DNA of 40,865 nt from Hyphomicrobiales bacterium (GTDB lineage: Bacteria; Pseudomonadota; Alphaproteobacteria; Rhizobiales; Xanthobacteraceae): positions 1 through 40,865 of the forward strand of contig JACPOA010000005.1 in the NCBI GenBank assembly GCA_016185205.1, written 5' to 3'. Below, piece by piece: positions 1-10,121 of this stretch (the stretch's first letter is position 1; the number at the start of each line of letters is the position of its first letter). Both the position numbers and the translations under genes were made by a program. The notes beneath the pieces were generated by a model. The model did no database searches, was not told the origin of the DNA, and worked only from the letters and a program-made list of their open reading frames with translations.

Positions 1-1
1 C

Positions 2-112
2 CTCTATCCAAAGGGCGTCAAAGTCTCCGACGCCGAAATGGCGGCCATCAACATCGCGCGCCACGAATTCCATGGCGATTGGAACTACACCATCGCGCCA
101 AACTCATCGTAA
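2..112 (+). CDS. Transposase C-terminal fragment, ISAzo13-like (cut by window edge)
   Basis: Only the last 36 codons are present; the frame is open to the left edge and stops with TAA. The tail, with its YPKGVKVSDAEMAAINIAR stretch and FHGDWNYTI near the end, matches what I recall of the C-terminus of ISAzo13-family (Rhodopirellula-type DDE) transposases. The catalytic DDE residues would lie outside the window. No terminal inverted repeat could be confirmed in the bases after the stop, because the other end of the element is missing. Family recognition is from memory of this tail and is fairly sure; whether the element is intact is unknown. Confidence 0.72.
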   Translation, partial: LYPKGVKVSDAEMAAINIARHEFHGDWNYTIAPNSS

Positions 113-263
113 GATAGAGCGATTGTTCCCTAACGGGCCCTAAGAATAATAGGATATAGTGTTTTTTGGCGAATGGAAAGCGCTGGCGGATGGGGCATTA
201 TGCCGGCCGAGGGTTAAGTCGGCGGGCCGGGTGGCGGCAGCCGCCGGGAGGCGTTGGGCGATC

Positions 264-731
264 ATGACGAGCGAACTCGGCCGGCAAATCGGCGCTTTTC
301 TGAGCGCCCACCACGTGATGTCGCTCGCCAGTCTGGGTGCGGGCGGACCGCACGCCACCAGCCTGTTTTACGCCTGCGACGGTTTGGCGCTGCTCTGGGT
401 GTCGGACCCCGATACGCAGCATTCCCGCGAAATCGATGCCGATCCGCGGGTGGCGGCGACGGTGGCGCCGGATTACACGGATTTCGCGGTCATTCGCGGC
501 GTGCAGATTACCGGCGCGGCGCGCCGGATCGTGGCGGCGGATGAGCGGATGCGGCTCCTCGCACAACTGGAAGCGCGTTACGCTTTCCTCGGGCAATTGG
601 CGAGCGGGCCGCCGAAATTGCGCGAAGCCTATGCGCGCACCGCCGTCTATCGGCTGCAGCCGGCCCGCATCGTCCTGATCGACAATACCAAGGGCTTTGG
701 CCATAAGGAGACGCTCGAAATATCGCCGTAG
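264..731 (+). CDS. Pyridoxamine 5'-phosphate oxidase-like FMN-binding protein
   Basis: A 155-residue protein resembling the PNPOx-like split-barrel family, which binds FMN (or F420 or heme in relatives). The N-terminal half (HHVMSLASL, HATSLFY, LLWVSDPDTQHSREI) follows the usual pattern of strands in which a small protein tests or reduces a ligand, and the size fits a single split-barrel domain. I chose the ATG at 264 because a GGGAGG sequence lies about 12 bases upstream; the frame is open further to 159, but that extension is low in family-like sequence. The gene stands 68 bases before ubiX on the same strand, so the two may be co-transcribed and both deal with flavins. The exact substrate cannot be told. 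The family call is good and the function unknown. Confidence 0.75.
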   Translation: MTSELGRQIGAFLSAHHVMSLASLGAGGPHATSLFYACDGLALLWVSDPDTQHSREIDADPRVAATVAPDYTDFAVIRGVQITGAARRIVAADERMRLLAQLEARYAFLGQLASGPPKLREAYARTAVYRLQPARIVLIDNTKGFGHKETLEISP

Positions 732-799
732 ACGGCAGGCGATATGCGGATGAGCAAGTGCGCCTGTTGTAGTGACACGTGTTAGGTGAGGGAAGACAA

Positions 800-1399
800 A
801 TGCGACGCCTGATCGTTGGCCTGACCGGCGCAACCGGCGCAATTCTCGGGGTGCGACTGCTCGAGGCGCTCAAGGACAGTGAGGTGGAATCCCATCTCGT
901 CATCAGCAATTGGGCACGGCGCACGATCGAGCACGAGACGTCCTACACCTTCAAACAGGTGTGTGACCTGGCCAATGTCTTCCACAATTCGAATAACATG
1001 GCGGCGGAAATCTCGTCGGGCTCGTTTATCACCGAGGGCATGGTGGTGATACCCTGCTCGATGCGCACGCTCGGTGCCATCGCCCAAGGTAGTGGCGAGA
1101 ACCTCGTGCATCGCGCCGCCGATGTCGTGCTCAAAGAACACCGGCGCCTGGTGCTGGTCGCGCGCGAGTCGCCGTTATCCGAACTGCACCTTGAAAACAT
1201 GCTGAAGCTGGCGCGCATGGGCGTCAGAATCGTTCCGCCGATGCCGGCCTTCTATAACCATCCGAAATCGATCGGCGATATCGTCGACCATATCGTGGCG
1301 CGCGTGCTCGACCAGTTCGGCATCGCCGCGCCATTCGCCAAGCGCTGGGACGGACGTATGAAGAGTTCGTCCAAGACGGCGGCCGCGGACGAAGACTAG
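800..1399 (+). CDS. ubiX: UbiX-type flavin prenyltransferase
   Basis: UbiX joins a dimethylallyl group to FMN and so makes prenyl-FMN, the cofactor of UbiD-type (de)carboxylases. The 199-residue length is typical. The flavin-binding start GLTGATGA (residues 7-14) and the conserved middle VVIPCSMRTLGAIAQG are plain, followed by the VARESPLSELHLENML segment found in this family. The start at 800 has GAGGGAAG just upstream; a start at 779 would add seven residues without support. No UbiD partner is in this window, so the cofactor must serve an enzyme elsewhere or beyond the left edge. The gene converges on the binding-protein gene that ends at 1428, with only 28 bases between them. Confidence 0.92.
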   Translation: MRRLIVGLTGATGAILGVRLLEALKDSEVESHLVISNWARRTIEHETSYTFKQVCDLANVFHNSNNMAAEISSGSFITEGMVVIPCSMRTLGAIAQGSGENLVHRAADVVLKEHRRLVLVARESPLSELHLENMLKLARMGVRIVPPMPAFYNHPKSIGDIVDHIVARVLDQFGIAAPFAKRWDGRMKSSSKTAAADED

Positions 1400-1427
1400 A
1401 TCGAACGCTCGTATCTGAGCTGATCCG

Positions 1428-2420
1428 TTATTTTCCCGCCAGCTTGGCTGCATCGTCGCGCACGCTGGTATCGATGAGCGAGGATGTCGGAACGGTTTTC
1501 GGAATCACGCCGGCTTTGACGAACAGCTCCTGCATCCAGTCGATGCGGTCGGCGGGAATAGCCAGGCTCGGATCGATCTGCTTGTCCCTTATCGCCTGAT
1601 CGATGATGAATTCGGCACGCTTGTCGTCCGGTTTGGCACGGGTCAGTTCGTGCGCCAGTTTGATGTTCGCGTCGCGATGAGTGGCGGCGTATTTGTAGGC
1701 GTCCATTTCCGCCGCGATGAAGCGCACCAGGTCGTCGCGCCGCTCGGCCAGAACCTTGCTGCTGGTGGCCACGCACAGGCGGATGAATTTCGGCACGGTG
1801 GTGCTGCCCCTCGCCAGCACCTTGATATTGGGCGGCATCACCGCCTCGAACTCGTTCGAGACCACGGCGGCGTCGGTGATGCCGCTGATCAGCGATTTGT
1901 AGCGGTCGAGATCGGCGCCTTGCGTCGCCAATTTCACGTCCGAAAACGGCACGTTGGCGGCGTCCAGCATTCCGCGAAACAGCAGATCCGGCAGCGAGCC
2001 GGGCGAGGAAATAGCGACATTCTTGCCCTTGAGATCGGCCAGCGTCTTGATCTCGGCCTTGGCCAGAACCACCTGCGGCACGCCGGGCCAGGTGCAGCCG
2101 ACGATCTTGACGCCGGTGCCGCGCGCGCCCGCCACGATCGATTCCGCCGCGCCCATGTCGACGCTGTCGAGCTCGCCCGCGATCAGCGCCTTCATTAAAG
2201 TGGCGCCGGCCTTGATCTGCAGCAGCTCGATCTTCAAGCCGCGCTTGGCGCCGAAGCCGCCTTTGTCGACCATGGCGATGAAGCCGGCATCGCTTTTGGC
2301 TTCCAGGATGCCGTGCTTCCAGACCTTGTCTTGCGCGCCGGCGGCGACAAGTCCGCAGGCCAGCAGGGCGGCGGCGATGAGCGTTGTTTTTGCAAGTGTT
2401 GTTTTTTGTTGTGCGAACAT
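1428..2420 (-). CDS. ABC transporter substrate-binding protein, NMT1/TauA type
   Basis: A periplasmic solute-binding protein of about 330 residues. It opens with a positively charged start and a hydrophobic signal peptide that should be cut after AAGA, then gives the NMT1/TauA/SsuA-type fold: GLKIELLQIKAG, a DLKGKNVAISSPGS hinge-like segment, and a C-terminal helix-rich part. I chose the ATG at 2420 because GGAGG sits nine bases upstream of it, whereas an ATG nine codons earlier overlaps that ribosome site. No permease or ATPase gene lies beside it, so it is an orphan binding protein. It is the last gene of a minus-strand unit with the dihydroxyphthalate-decarboxylase-like gene 50 bases upstream and an aromatic monooxygenase before that, which suggests an aromatic or carboxylate ligand (inference). 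Confidence 0.85.
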   Translation of the reverse strand: MFAQQKTTLAKTTLIAAALLACGLVAAGAQDKVWKHGILEAKSDAGFIAMVDKGGFGAKRGLKIELLQIKAGATLMKALIAGELDSVDMGAAESIVAGARGTGVKIVGCTWPGVPQVVLAKAEIKTLADLKGKNVAISSPGSLPDLLFRGMLDAANVPFSDVKLATQGADLDRYKSLISGITDAAVVSNEFEAVMPPNIKVLARGSTTVPKFIRLCVATSSKVLAERRDDLVRFIAAEMDAYKYAATHRDANIKLAHELTRAKPDDKRAEFIIDQAIRDKQIDPSLAIPADRIDWMQELFVKAGVIPKTVPTSSLIDTSVRDDAAKLAGK

Positions 2421-2470
2421 GTGCGGTTTCCTCCACAGGAAGTACATTGTAACGCCGGCTCGCCAAACCG

Positions 2471-3460
2471 CTAGATGCGGAATTCGCTCCCGCGTTTGCG
2501 GCCTTGGCTGACGTTGAGGAACAAGTCGTCGACGGCGGGCTTTTGTTTGATCAATCCCTGCTCATGCGAATAGCCGATCAGCGTCTCCAGGTTCTTCCGG
2601 TTGTTGTCGGTCAGGCCATATTCCCAAGGGTCCGGCCCGAGGATTGTCTCCTGCTCCTCGCAGGCATCGCGATACCAGGCGAGCGGTACGATGCGCGGGT
2701 TCTGCATGCGCTGCATCGCAACCGCCTTGGCCTCTTCGAAGGCCTTGAACAGGTTGATGGCAACCCAGGGATATTGCTCGACCACCGCTTGCCTTAAGCC
2801 CAGCACGTGCATGATCGGAAAGATGCCGGTCTTTTTGTAATAGGCAATCTCCTCCGCTTTGTGGTCGGGCAACAGCCGGGCGACGCGCGGATCCTTGGCG
2901 AGGAACGGCTTGATCAGGTCGGAATGCAGCACGGCGTCGAGCTCGCCTTCCGCCAGCATGGATTCGACCGATTTGTCGTCCGGCATCTCGGTGAGCTTGA
3001 GATCCTTCGGCAGCGATACGTCGACGTCGTTATTGATTTCGCTGAACCATTCGATCGATTGGAGTGGCACATTGTATTCGTGCGCGAGCAGCCCGCGCAT
3101 CCACAATACCGCGGTGGTCATCAGCGTCTTGACGCCGACTTTGCGGCCTATCAGATCGGCCGGCTTTTTGATGCCCTTGGTGGTGTTGATGAACATGAAG
3201 CCGTGCCGGAAGCGGCGATGCAGAAACACCGGAATGGCCCGGAACGGCCAGTTGTTGTCGTGCGCCGCCAGGTAGGAGGAGCCGGAGACCTCGGCCAGGT
3301 CGAATTCGCCATTGCGCAGGAAGCGCCAATGCCGCGTCGCCGAATCCATTTTGGTCAGGATGGTGAGATCGATGCCATCCGCCTGGACCTTGCCTTCGAG
3401 CAAGGGGCGAGTGCTCTCGTAGTCGCCGCAGGCCAGAGTGAGCGCGATATTTTTCGACAT
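2471..3460 (-). CDS. 4,5-dihydroxyphthalate decarboxylase-like protein
   Basis: A 329-residue protein of the family annotated from Pht5-type 4,5-dihydroxyphthalate decarboxylase; the fold is that of a periplasmic-binding protein. It starts MSKNIALTLACGDYESTRPL, which is characteristic of this group, and has no signal peptide, so it is expected in the cytoplasm. Other recognisable parts are GEFDLAEVSGSSY, a LIGRKVGVKTLM segment and a C-terminal WYRDACEEQE region. It lies 11 bases after the flavin monooxygenase gene and 50 bases before the orphan binding protein, and is surely in the same transcript. True decarboxylase activity has been shown for few members; many in Hyphomicrobiales may do something else. 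The family is secure and the substrate is not. Confidence 0.83.
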   Translation of the reverse strand: MSKNIALTLACGDYESTRPLLEGKVQADGIDLTILTKMDSATRHWRFLRNGEFDLAEVSGSSYLAAHDNNWPFRAIPVFLHRRFRHGFMFINTTKGIKKPADLIGRKVGVKTLMTTAVLWMRGLLAHEYNVPLQSIEWFSEINNDVDVSLPKDLKLTEMPDDKSVESMLAEGELDAVLHSDLIKPFLAKDPRVARLLPDHKAEEIAYYKKTGIFPIMHVLGLRQAVVEQYPWVAINLFKAFEEAKAVAMQRMQNPRIVPLAWYRDACEEQETILGPDPWEYGLTDNNRKNLETLIGYSHEQGLIKQKPAVDDLFLNVSQGRKRGSEFRI

Positions 3461-3471
3461 GCGGATGCCCT

Positions 3472-5073
3472 CTAGTGCCCGGTCGCGAGTGCCGCCAGCT
3501 TGGCGGGATCGTCGGGAAGATGATTGCCGCGCCAGACCACATGCAGGTCCGGCCGCAGCACCAGCAGATCGTAACCGTAGATCGCGCGCGGCCGTTGGTC
3601 GGCGATATCGAGCACTGTGAAGGGTGCGCCATAGGAAGCAAATGCGTGCTGAAGCGCGCTCGCATCGGCCTGCGTTCCGCCCAATCGTAGCAGCGTATAG
3701 CCGTCGCCGATGCGATCGTGTAGCGCCGTGCCGTCGTTGAGCCAGACATGCGGCAGGCGGGCGCCCGGCCAGGTGGTCGGCACATAGGTCATGATATCGG
3801 TCGCAGGGCCTTCGCCCGGCTCCGGCCAGATGATGGGCGAGTCGGCATAGCGATAGCCGAGCTCGGCCCCAATCATCTCATTGCTCTTGCGCTGTTCCAC
3901 GTCGGCGATGCGCGACAGGTTGGCGCGTGTTTCGGCGCCTTCCGGCGTGTTGTCGCAGATATTCGGCTTATAGGCCGCCCGCCAGGCCCGCCGTCCGCGC
4001 GAAGCGTGGCGCGAGGCAGCCACATTGCGGGCGCCGATCTGCCGGCGCTCTGTTTCGTAGGCGGCCAACAGGCCCGGCCCGCCCCAGCCTTGCAGCGTGC
4101 CGGCGAGTTTCCACGACAGGTCGATGGCATCGCCGACGCCGCTGTTCATGCCGAGCCCGCCGGTCGGAATCACCAGGTGCACGGCGTCGCCGGCGAGAAA
4201 AATGCGGTTCCGGGCATAGCTGTCGGCCAGCAGCAGGTTCTGCTTCCACTGCCCGACATAGAGCATTTCATAATGCACCGGCATGGCGACCACCTGCTCG
4301 AACATGGCCTTCATATCGTCGTCGCTGTCCACCACCGCATGCAGCGTGAAATGGTGCGTCGAATCCTGCACGATCAGGAACGAGTTGTGGGCGTCGGCGA
4401 CGTGGTAGTGCCGGCCCTTGCCGATCGGAATGCGATCGAACAGATCGTCGCAGCGGTACAAAGCTTGGCGCAGTTGCAGCAGATTGGCTTCGCCCGAGAG
4501 CTTGATGCCGAGTTGCCGGCGCACCACGCTCGAGCCGCCATCGCAGCCGACGAGATATTGCGCCGTGAGTTCGGCGGTCGCGCCGTCCCGGGTCTTGACC
4601 CGAGCACGGACGGAGCCTGCGTCCTGCGTGCAGGAGATAAATTTGCAGCCGTAACGCACATCCACGCTTGGGATGCCTTCCGCCACCGACTTGAGCAGCG
4701 GCTCCAGCGTGTATTGCGAAATCAGCTGGTAGGGCTCGAGCGGCATCGAGCCATCCTGGCAGGCGGCGATTTCGGCCTGCGCCTGTGCCACCGACGGGTA
4801 GGGCAGATGCAGCAGCGGCGGGTCAACCAGCGAGGTGACGATGAACACGTCCATGGGCACGTCGCGCGGAAATCCGGCGTCGCGGATTTGCTGCGCGATG
4901 CCGATGCGGCGATAGATTTCCATGGTGCGGGCGTTGCACCGTTCCATCTTGGGCAGGAACTGCGGCGCGTCTTTCTGCTCGAGCAGAATGCAACGCACGC
5001 CGCGCCGGCCCAAGTCGATGGCGAGCGTCAAACCCACGGGCCCGGCGCCGACGATGAGAACCTGCGTATCCAA
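3472..5073 (-). CDS. FAD-dependent aromatic monooxygenase (MhpA/TfdB type)
   Basis: A class A flavoprotein hydroxylase of 533 residues that would use NAD(P)H and oxygen to hydroxylate an aromatic ring. All three family fingerprints are visible: the dinucleotide-binding GAGPVG at residues 9-14, the GCDGGSSVVRR motif at about 176-186, and the second FAD motif FLAGDAVHLVIPTGGLGMN at about 292-310. The C-terminal 150 residues carry the thioredoxin-like domain usual in phenol- and 3-(3-hydroxyphenyl)propionate-type hydroxylases. It is the first gene of a minus-strand unit with a dihydroxyphthalate-decarboxylase-like gene and a binding protein downstream. The 177-base gap upstream should hold the promoter. 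The substrate is unknown. Confidence 0.9.
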   Translation of the reverse strand: MDTQVLIVGAGPVGLTLAIDLGRRGVRCILLEQKDAPQFLPKMERCNARTMEIYRRIGIAQQIRDAGFPRDVPMDVFIVTSLVDPPLLHLPYPSVAQAQAEIAACQDGSMPLEPYQLISQYTLEPLLKSVAEGIPSVDVRYGCKFISCTQDAGSVRARVKTRDGATAELTAQYLVGCDGGSSVVRRQLGIKLSGEANLLQLRQALYRCDDLFDRIPIGKGRHYHVADAHNSFLIVQDSTHHFTLHAVVDSDDDMKAMFEQVVAMPVHYEMLYVGQWKQNLLLADSYARNRIFLAGDAVHLVIPTGGLGMNSGVGDAIDLSWKLAGTLQGWGGPGLLAAYETERRQIGARNVAASRHASRGRRAWRAAYKPNICDNTPEGAETRANLSRIADVEQRKSNEMIGAELGYRYADSPIIWPEPGEGPATDIMTYVPTTWPGARLPHVWLNDGTALHDRIGDGYTLLRLGGTQADASALQHAFASYGAPFTVLDIADQRPRAIYGYDLLVLRPDLHVVWRGNHLPDDPAKLAALATGH

Positions 5074-5209
5074 GCGACAATTCCGCGCTGACCGGGGATC
5101 GGCGCGAAGCTATCATCTTGTGCCGGGCCAAGAAAGCCGGCGGGCTATTCGGCTCGCTCTATCTTCCGCGGGGGCCCAGTGATTTCGACGTTGCGCTCTT
5201 AGACTTTGG

Positions 5210-5229
5210 ATTCCCGCTTGCGTGGGAAT
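5210..5229. repeat. Short palindrome, ATTCCCGC-type intergenic repeat remnant
   Basis: An 8-base stem (one G-T pair) closes a four-base loop: ATTCCCGC, TTGC, GTGGGAAT. It resembles one arm of a palindromic repeat common between genes in many Proteobacteria. It lies 21 bases past the stop of the S10 peptidase gene (minus strand), so it could end that transcript, but there is no run of T after it on that strand. Confidence 0.55.
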
Positions 5230-5250
5230 GAGCGGCGGTGTAGCGCTGCT

Positions 5251-6732
5251 TTACTCCCCCGCCACCCGATAAAACGTCGCCGCGTCGGTGCTGAAGCCCT
5301 TGCGCGATTGCGCATCCAAATAAAACATATGCCCGCCGCGATAGAGCCTGAGCTGCGTGCGTCCGGGCTTGTCGGTCGGCGGCAGATGGTCGAGCACATA
5401 GCGCGTCATGCCGTAGGGCGTGACCATGTCGGAAAGCCCGTGCGCGACCAGCAGGCGGAACGACGGGCCGAAGGCGAGCAGGGTGCGCAGATCGTCTTCC
5501 GCGCTGGCCTGATAGCGGCTGCCCTGCCAGTCCCAGTGGCTGGTGACGTCGTTTGCCAGCAGCGCATAGGTCATTTCCGTCTTGAAGCCGAGCTCGTTGC
5601 GCGCATAGGCGGCAAAAGCGCCGCCATAGGCGCGCGTGACCCCGTCGAGAATCGGGTCGCCGCCGCGTGAGGCGCCCCGCTCGGGGAACGGATCGTCGAC
5701 CGCGAAACTTGCATCGTAGCGGCTGACGATCTTGCCGTCGGCCGAACGCAGGCTTTTGATGAAGGCGTCGGCGACAAAGCCGCGCGTGCGTCTGACCGCG
5801 TCGAGCGGCAGCCCGCTGATCTGCGCCACCCGAGCGTAGAATGCATCGCCAACCGCGCCTTCCGGCGTCTTGCCGGCCAGCGTCGTCAGATAGTCGGTCA
5901 TGGCGAATTTTTCAGCGGCGGCCAGCGCCTCGCGGCTGAAGGCTCCGCGTCGCTCGAGTTCGGCGGCCGCCAGCGACGGCAATTGCAGCGAAGCGCGCAG
6001 CGCGTCGCCGTCGTCGCCGAAAGTGAGCCATCCCTCCAGCATCGGCGACAGCATCACGATGCCGGTAACGGCGATGCCCTGGTCGCGTTGCAGCGCGCGT
6101 GCTGTCTTGGCGGCGCGGAAGCCGCCATAGCTTTCGCCCAACAGATATTTCGGCGATGCGCCGCGGTTGTTCTTGGCGACGTAGAGCGCAATCGCCTTGG
6201 CCATGGCGGAGGCGTCGCTGTTGATGCCCCAGAACTGTTTGGCGTCGTCGGCTTTCGCCGCGCGGCTCCAGCCGGTGCCGATCGGATCGATCAGCACCAG
6301 GTCGGTGAAGGCCAGCCAGGTGTCGGGATTGTCGCGCAGTTCGGCGCGCGCGGCGTCGCGGCCGAGATCGAGTATGCGCGGCCCGACCAGACCGAGATGC
6401 AGGAATGCGGAGGCCGCGCCTGGCCCGCCGTTGAACACGAAGGTGAGCGGCCGGTTAACGCCCGCGCCCTTCGTGACATAGGCGGTGTAGAATACCGATG
6501 CGCTGCGCTCGCCGGACTGGTCGTAGAACGCCAGCGTGCCGGCGGTCGCCGTATAGGTGAGTTTGGTGCGGCCGATGTCGAGGGTGTGTTCGGTGACGGC
6601 ATCGGCCGGCAGCAGCCGCAGCATGCCCTTGAGCGCGTCGGCTTTGCCCGGCTGTTCCTGAGCGCCGGCGGAAGTGAGGGCACAGGCGAGAATGATCGCC
6701 TGCAACAGCCGCAGTATAGAGGTCGTTTTCAT
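5251..6732 (-). CDS. Secreted serine carboxypeptidase, family S10
   Basis: A 493-residue exported serine carboxypeptidase that should remove C-terminal amino acids from peptides. A signal peptide fills residues 1-24, ending AGA before QEQPG. The oxyanion-region motif NGGPGAASAF is at about 101-110, the catalytic serine is Ser201 in GESYGG, and the other triad members are expected at Asp435 (HGLSDMVTPYG) and His468 (YRGGHMFYLD). The order and spacing fit the S10 family, known from fungi and plants but also present in many bacteria. The start at 6732 gives a clean signal peptide; a start 16 codons earlier would spoil it. The gene stands alone: an intrinsic terminator separates it from infA upstream. 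Its peptide source is unknown. Confidence 0.9.
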   Translation of the reverse strand: MKTTSILRLLQAIILACALTSAGAQEQPGKADALKGMLRLLPADAVTEHTLDIGRTKLTYTATAGTLAFYDQSGERSASVFYTAYVTKGAGVNRPLTFVFNGGPGAASAFLHLGLVGPRILDLGRDAARAELRDNPDTWLAFTDLVLIDPIGTGWSRAAKADDAKQFWGINSDASAMAKAIALYVAKNNRGASPKYLLGESYGGFRAAKTARALQRDQGIAVTGIVMLSPMLEGWLTFGDDGDALRASLQLPSLAAAELERRGAFSREALAAAEKFAMTDYLTTLAGKTPEGAVGDAFYARVAQISGLPLDAVRRTRGFVADAFIKSLRSADGKIVSRYDASFAVDDPFPERGASRGGDPILDGVTRAYGGAFAAYARNELGFKTEMTYALLANDVTSHWDWQGSRYQASAEDDLRTLLAFGPSFRLLVAHGLSDMVTPYGMTRYVLDHLPPTDKPGRTQLRLYRGGHMFYLDAQSRKGFSTDAATFYRVAGE

Positions 6733-6778
6733 GGCACGCCCGGACTCCAGAGCGAATGTGACGCGTGCCCCCAAGCGC

Positions 6779-6810
6779 AAAAAATTCCCGGCCAGCCCCG
6801 GCCGGAATTT
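6779..6810 (-). terminator. Rho-independent terminator after infA
   Basis: Read on the minus strand, the bases just after the infA stop form a strong stem, AAATTCCGGCC pairing with GGCCGGGAATTT around a six-base loop with one bulged base, and run straight into six Ts. It lies six bases past the stop codon at 6816. This is a textbook intrinsic terminator and marks the end of the helicase-infA transcript; it also isolates the S10 gene. Confidence 0.88.
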
Positions 6811-6815
6811 CTTTA

Positions 6816-7088
6816 TCAGCGGCGACGGAAGTTCGGCCGGCGCTGCTGCGGAGAGGGAGACGGGGCGTCGCCCTTGTGGCGGAAGCTGATGCGTCCGCGC
6901 TGCAAGTCATAGGGCGACATTTCCACGATCACGCGGTCGCCGACGCCGGTCCGGATGCGGAATTTGCGCATCTTGCCGGCGGTATAGGCCAACACCTCAT
7001 GTTCGTTGTCGAGTTTCACCCGGAAATTGCCGTCCGGTAGCACCTCGGTCACCGTACCGTCGAACTCCAGCAGTTCTTCTTTCGCCAT
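6816..7088 (-). CDS. infA: Translation initiation factor IF-1, C-terminally extended
   Basis: IF-1 binds the A site of the 30S ribosomal subunit during initiation. The S1-like OB fold is clear: [20 protein letters not shown], then [20 protein letters not shown], then the [15 protein letters not shown] end. At 90 residues it is longer than the usual 71-72, by a tail rich in proline, glutamine and arginine. The gene follows the DEAD-box helicase by 21 bases and ends at an intrinsic terminator. This pairing suggests an RNA-unfolding and initiation unit, perhaps for cold growth (inference). Many Alphaproteobacteria carry more than one IF-1, so this could be the second copy. Confidence 0.93.
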   Translation of the reverse strand: MAKEELLEFDGTVTEVLPDGNFRVKLDNEHEVLAYTAGKMRKFRIRTGVGDRVIVEMSPYDLQRGRISFRHKGDAPSPSPQQRRPNFRRR

Positions 7089-7109
7089 CCAATAATCTCC
7101 CGGATCGCT

Positions 7110-8531
<1,422 letters not shown>

Positions 8532-8903
8532 AGAGTCTCTTTTCTATATGGCGAATCGGCCGCCACGCTCATGCGAGCAGCGGAATCGCGGGGGTTCTAA
8601 AGACATCCCGCGTGGCCAGGGTTGTCGGCTTGTTAGAGAAACGGAGGAGGCGGGGCGAAAATCGTTTTAATGAGTTTTCGTGCACGCAGCCCGCAAACCC
8701 GAGACCGGGTCTTTCATCCGTGTCGCTCATATGACAGGCGGTGATGGTCTTTTCAAGGCAGGAATAGCCCTTAGTCCGTCAAATGATGAATAAAATGCCC
8801 GGCCAGGCCCCATTTCGCCCGATGGACAAGGCGCATTAGATCGGGGAAGGTCGGGCCCGAAAATCCTGTCCAAGGCCCTCAAAAGCCAGCTGGAGCCGTC
8901 GAA
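8532..8903. other. Divergent intergenic region between helicase and CaiB genes
   Basis: This gap of 372 bases separates the helicase gene (minus) from the CoA-transferase gene (plus), and both promoters should be in it. No convincing coding frame, strong hairpin or repeat was found. It is richer in A and T than the genes around it, mainly near 8650-8680 and 8770-8800. I could not fix a -35/-10 pair with confidence. Confidence 0.6.
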
Positions 8904-10097
8904 ATGCCGTTTCCCAGGGCTTCCCAGGCCCTTTCCCGCTTCACCGTCCTCGACCTCACCCGCGTCCGGTCCGGTCCGACCTGTGTCCGCCAGCTCGGCG
9001 ATTGGGGCGCCAATGTCATCAAGATCGAGACGCCGCCGCACCTGGAGAAGGGCGAGGGGCCGGGCGGGCCGCGCAACGGGTCCGACTTCCAGAACCTGCA
9101 TCGCAACAAGCGCAGCATCAACCTCGACCTCAAGTCGCCGCAGGGGCTCGCCGCATTCAAACGCATGGTCGAGAAGGCCGATGTGGTGGTGGAGAATTTT
9201 CGTCCCGACGTGAAGGAACGGCTCGGCATCGATTACCAAAGCCTGCGCAAGATCAACAAGCGCATCGTGCTCGCCAGCATTTCCGGCTTCGGCCAGGACG
9301 GCCCTTATCGCGAGCGGCCGGGCTTCGACCAGATCGCGCAAGGCATGGGCGGGCTGATGTCGATTACCGGCCTGCCGGGACAAGGCCCGGTGCGCGTCGG
9401 CATCCCGGTCGCCGATCTGACCGCCGGCCTGTTCGCCGCCATGGGTATCCTGACGGCGCTGCTCGAGCGCGAAGTCTCCGGCGAGGGGCAATGGGTGTCG
9501 ACCTCGCTGTTGCAGGCGCAGATATTCATGCTCGACTTCCAGGCCGCGCGCTGGCTGCAGCAGGGCGAAGTCGCCAAACAGGCCGGCAACAATCACCCGA
9601 CCAGCATTCCGACCGGCGTGTTCATGACCAAGGACGGCCATATCAACATCGCCGCGACCGGGCAGGTCATATGGGAGCGCGTCTGCGCGTCCATCGAGGC
9701 GCCGGAATTGGTCAAGGATCCCGCCTATGTCAACGGCGCCGCGCGTTTGAAGAACCGGGACGCGCTCAATGCTGAAATTGAAAAACGCACCGTGCGCAAG
9801 ACCGGCGCCGAGTGGATCGATATCTTCAACAAGACCGGCGTGCCGTGCGGTCCGATCTATTCGATCGACCAGATGTTCGCCGACGAACAGGTCAAGCACT
9901 TAGGGATCGCGCAAAGCGCGACCCGTCCCGACGGCAAGCAACAGGTTTTCGTCGGCCAGCCGGTGTCGCTGTCGCGCACACCGAGCAGGATCGTCGCTAC
10001 CCCGCCGGAGCAGGGCCAGCATACCGACGAAGTGCTCAAGGAATTCGGCTTCGCCGACAAGGACATCGCGGAGCTGCACGCGGCCAAGGTCGTGTGA
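8904..10097 (+). CDS. CaiB/BaiF-family (class III) CoA-transferase
   Basis: A 397-residue class III CoA-transferase, which moves CoA between carboxylic acids through an aspartyl-CoA intermediate. The N-terminus (VLDLTRVRSGPTCVRQLGDW, GANVIKIE) and the GFGQDGPYRERPGFDQIAQG stretch are typical; the catalytic aspartate should be Asp142 in GFDQIAQ. Length fits the family. A TGGAG sequence precedes the ATG. It is the first gene of a plus-strand series: a crotonase follows after 24 bases and an ABC importer after that. The likely role is to activate the imported acid as its CoA thioester (inference). Confidence 0.9.
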   Translation: MPFPRASQALSRFTVLDLTRVRSGPTCVRQLGDWGANVIKIETPPHLEKGEGPGGPRNGSDFQNLHRNKRSINLDLKSPQGLAAFKRMVEKADVVVENFRPDVKERLGIDYQSLRKINKRIVLASISGFGQDGPYRERPGFDQIAQGMGGLMSITGLPGQGPVRVGIPVADLTAGLFAAMGILTALLEREVSGEGQWVSTSLLQAQIFMLDFQAARWLQQGEVAKQAGNNHPTSIPTGVFMTKDGHINIAATGQVIWERVCASIEAPELVKDPAYVNGAARLKNRDALNAEIEKRTVRKTGAEWIDIFNKTGVPCGPIYSIDQMFADEQVKHLGIAQSATRPDGKQQVFVGQPVSLSRTPSRIVATPPEQGQHTDEVLKEFGFADKDIAELHAAKVV

Positions 10098-10121
10098 AGA
10101 AGAAAACGAAGGAGCTGATGG

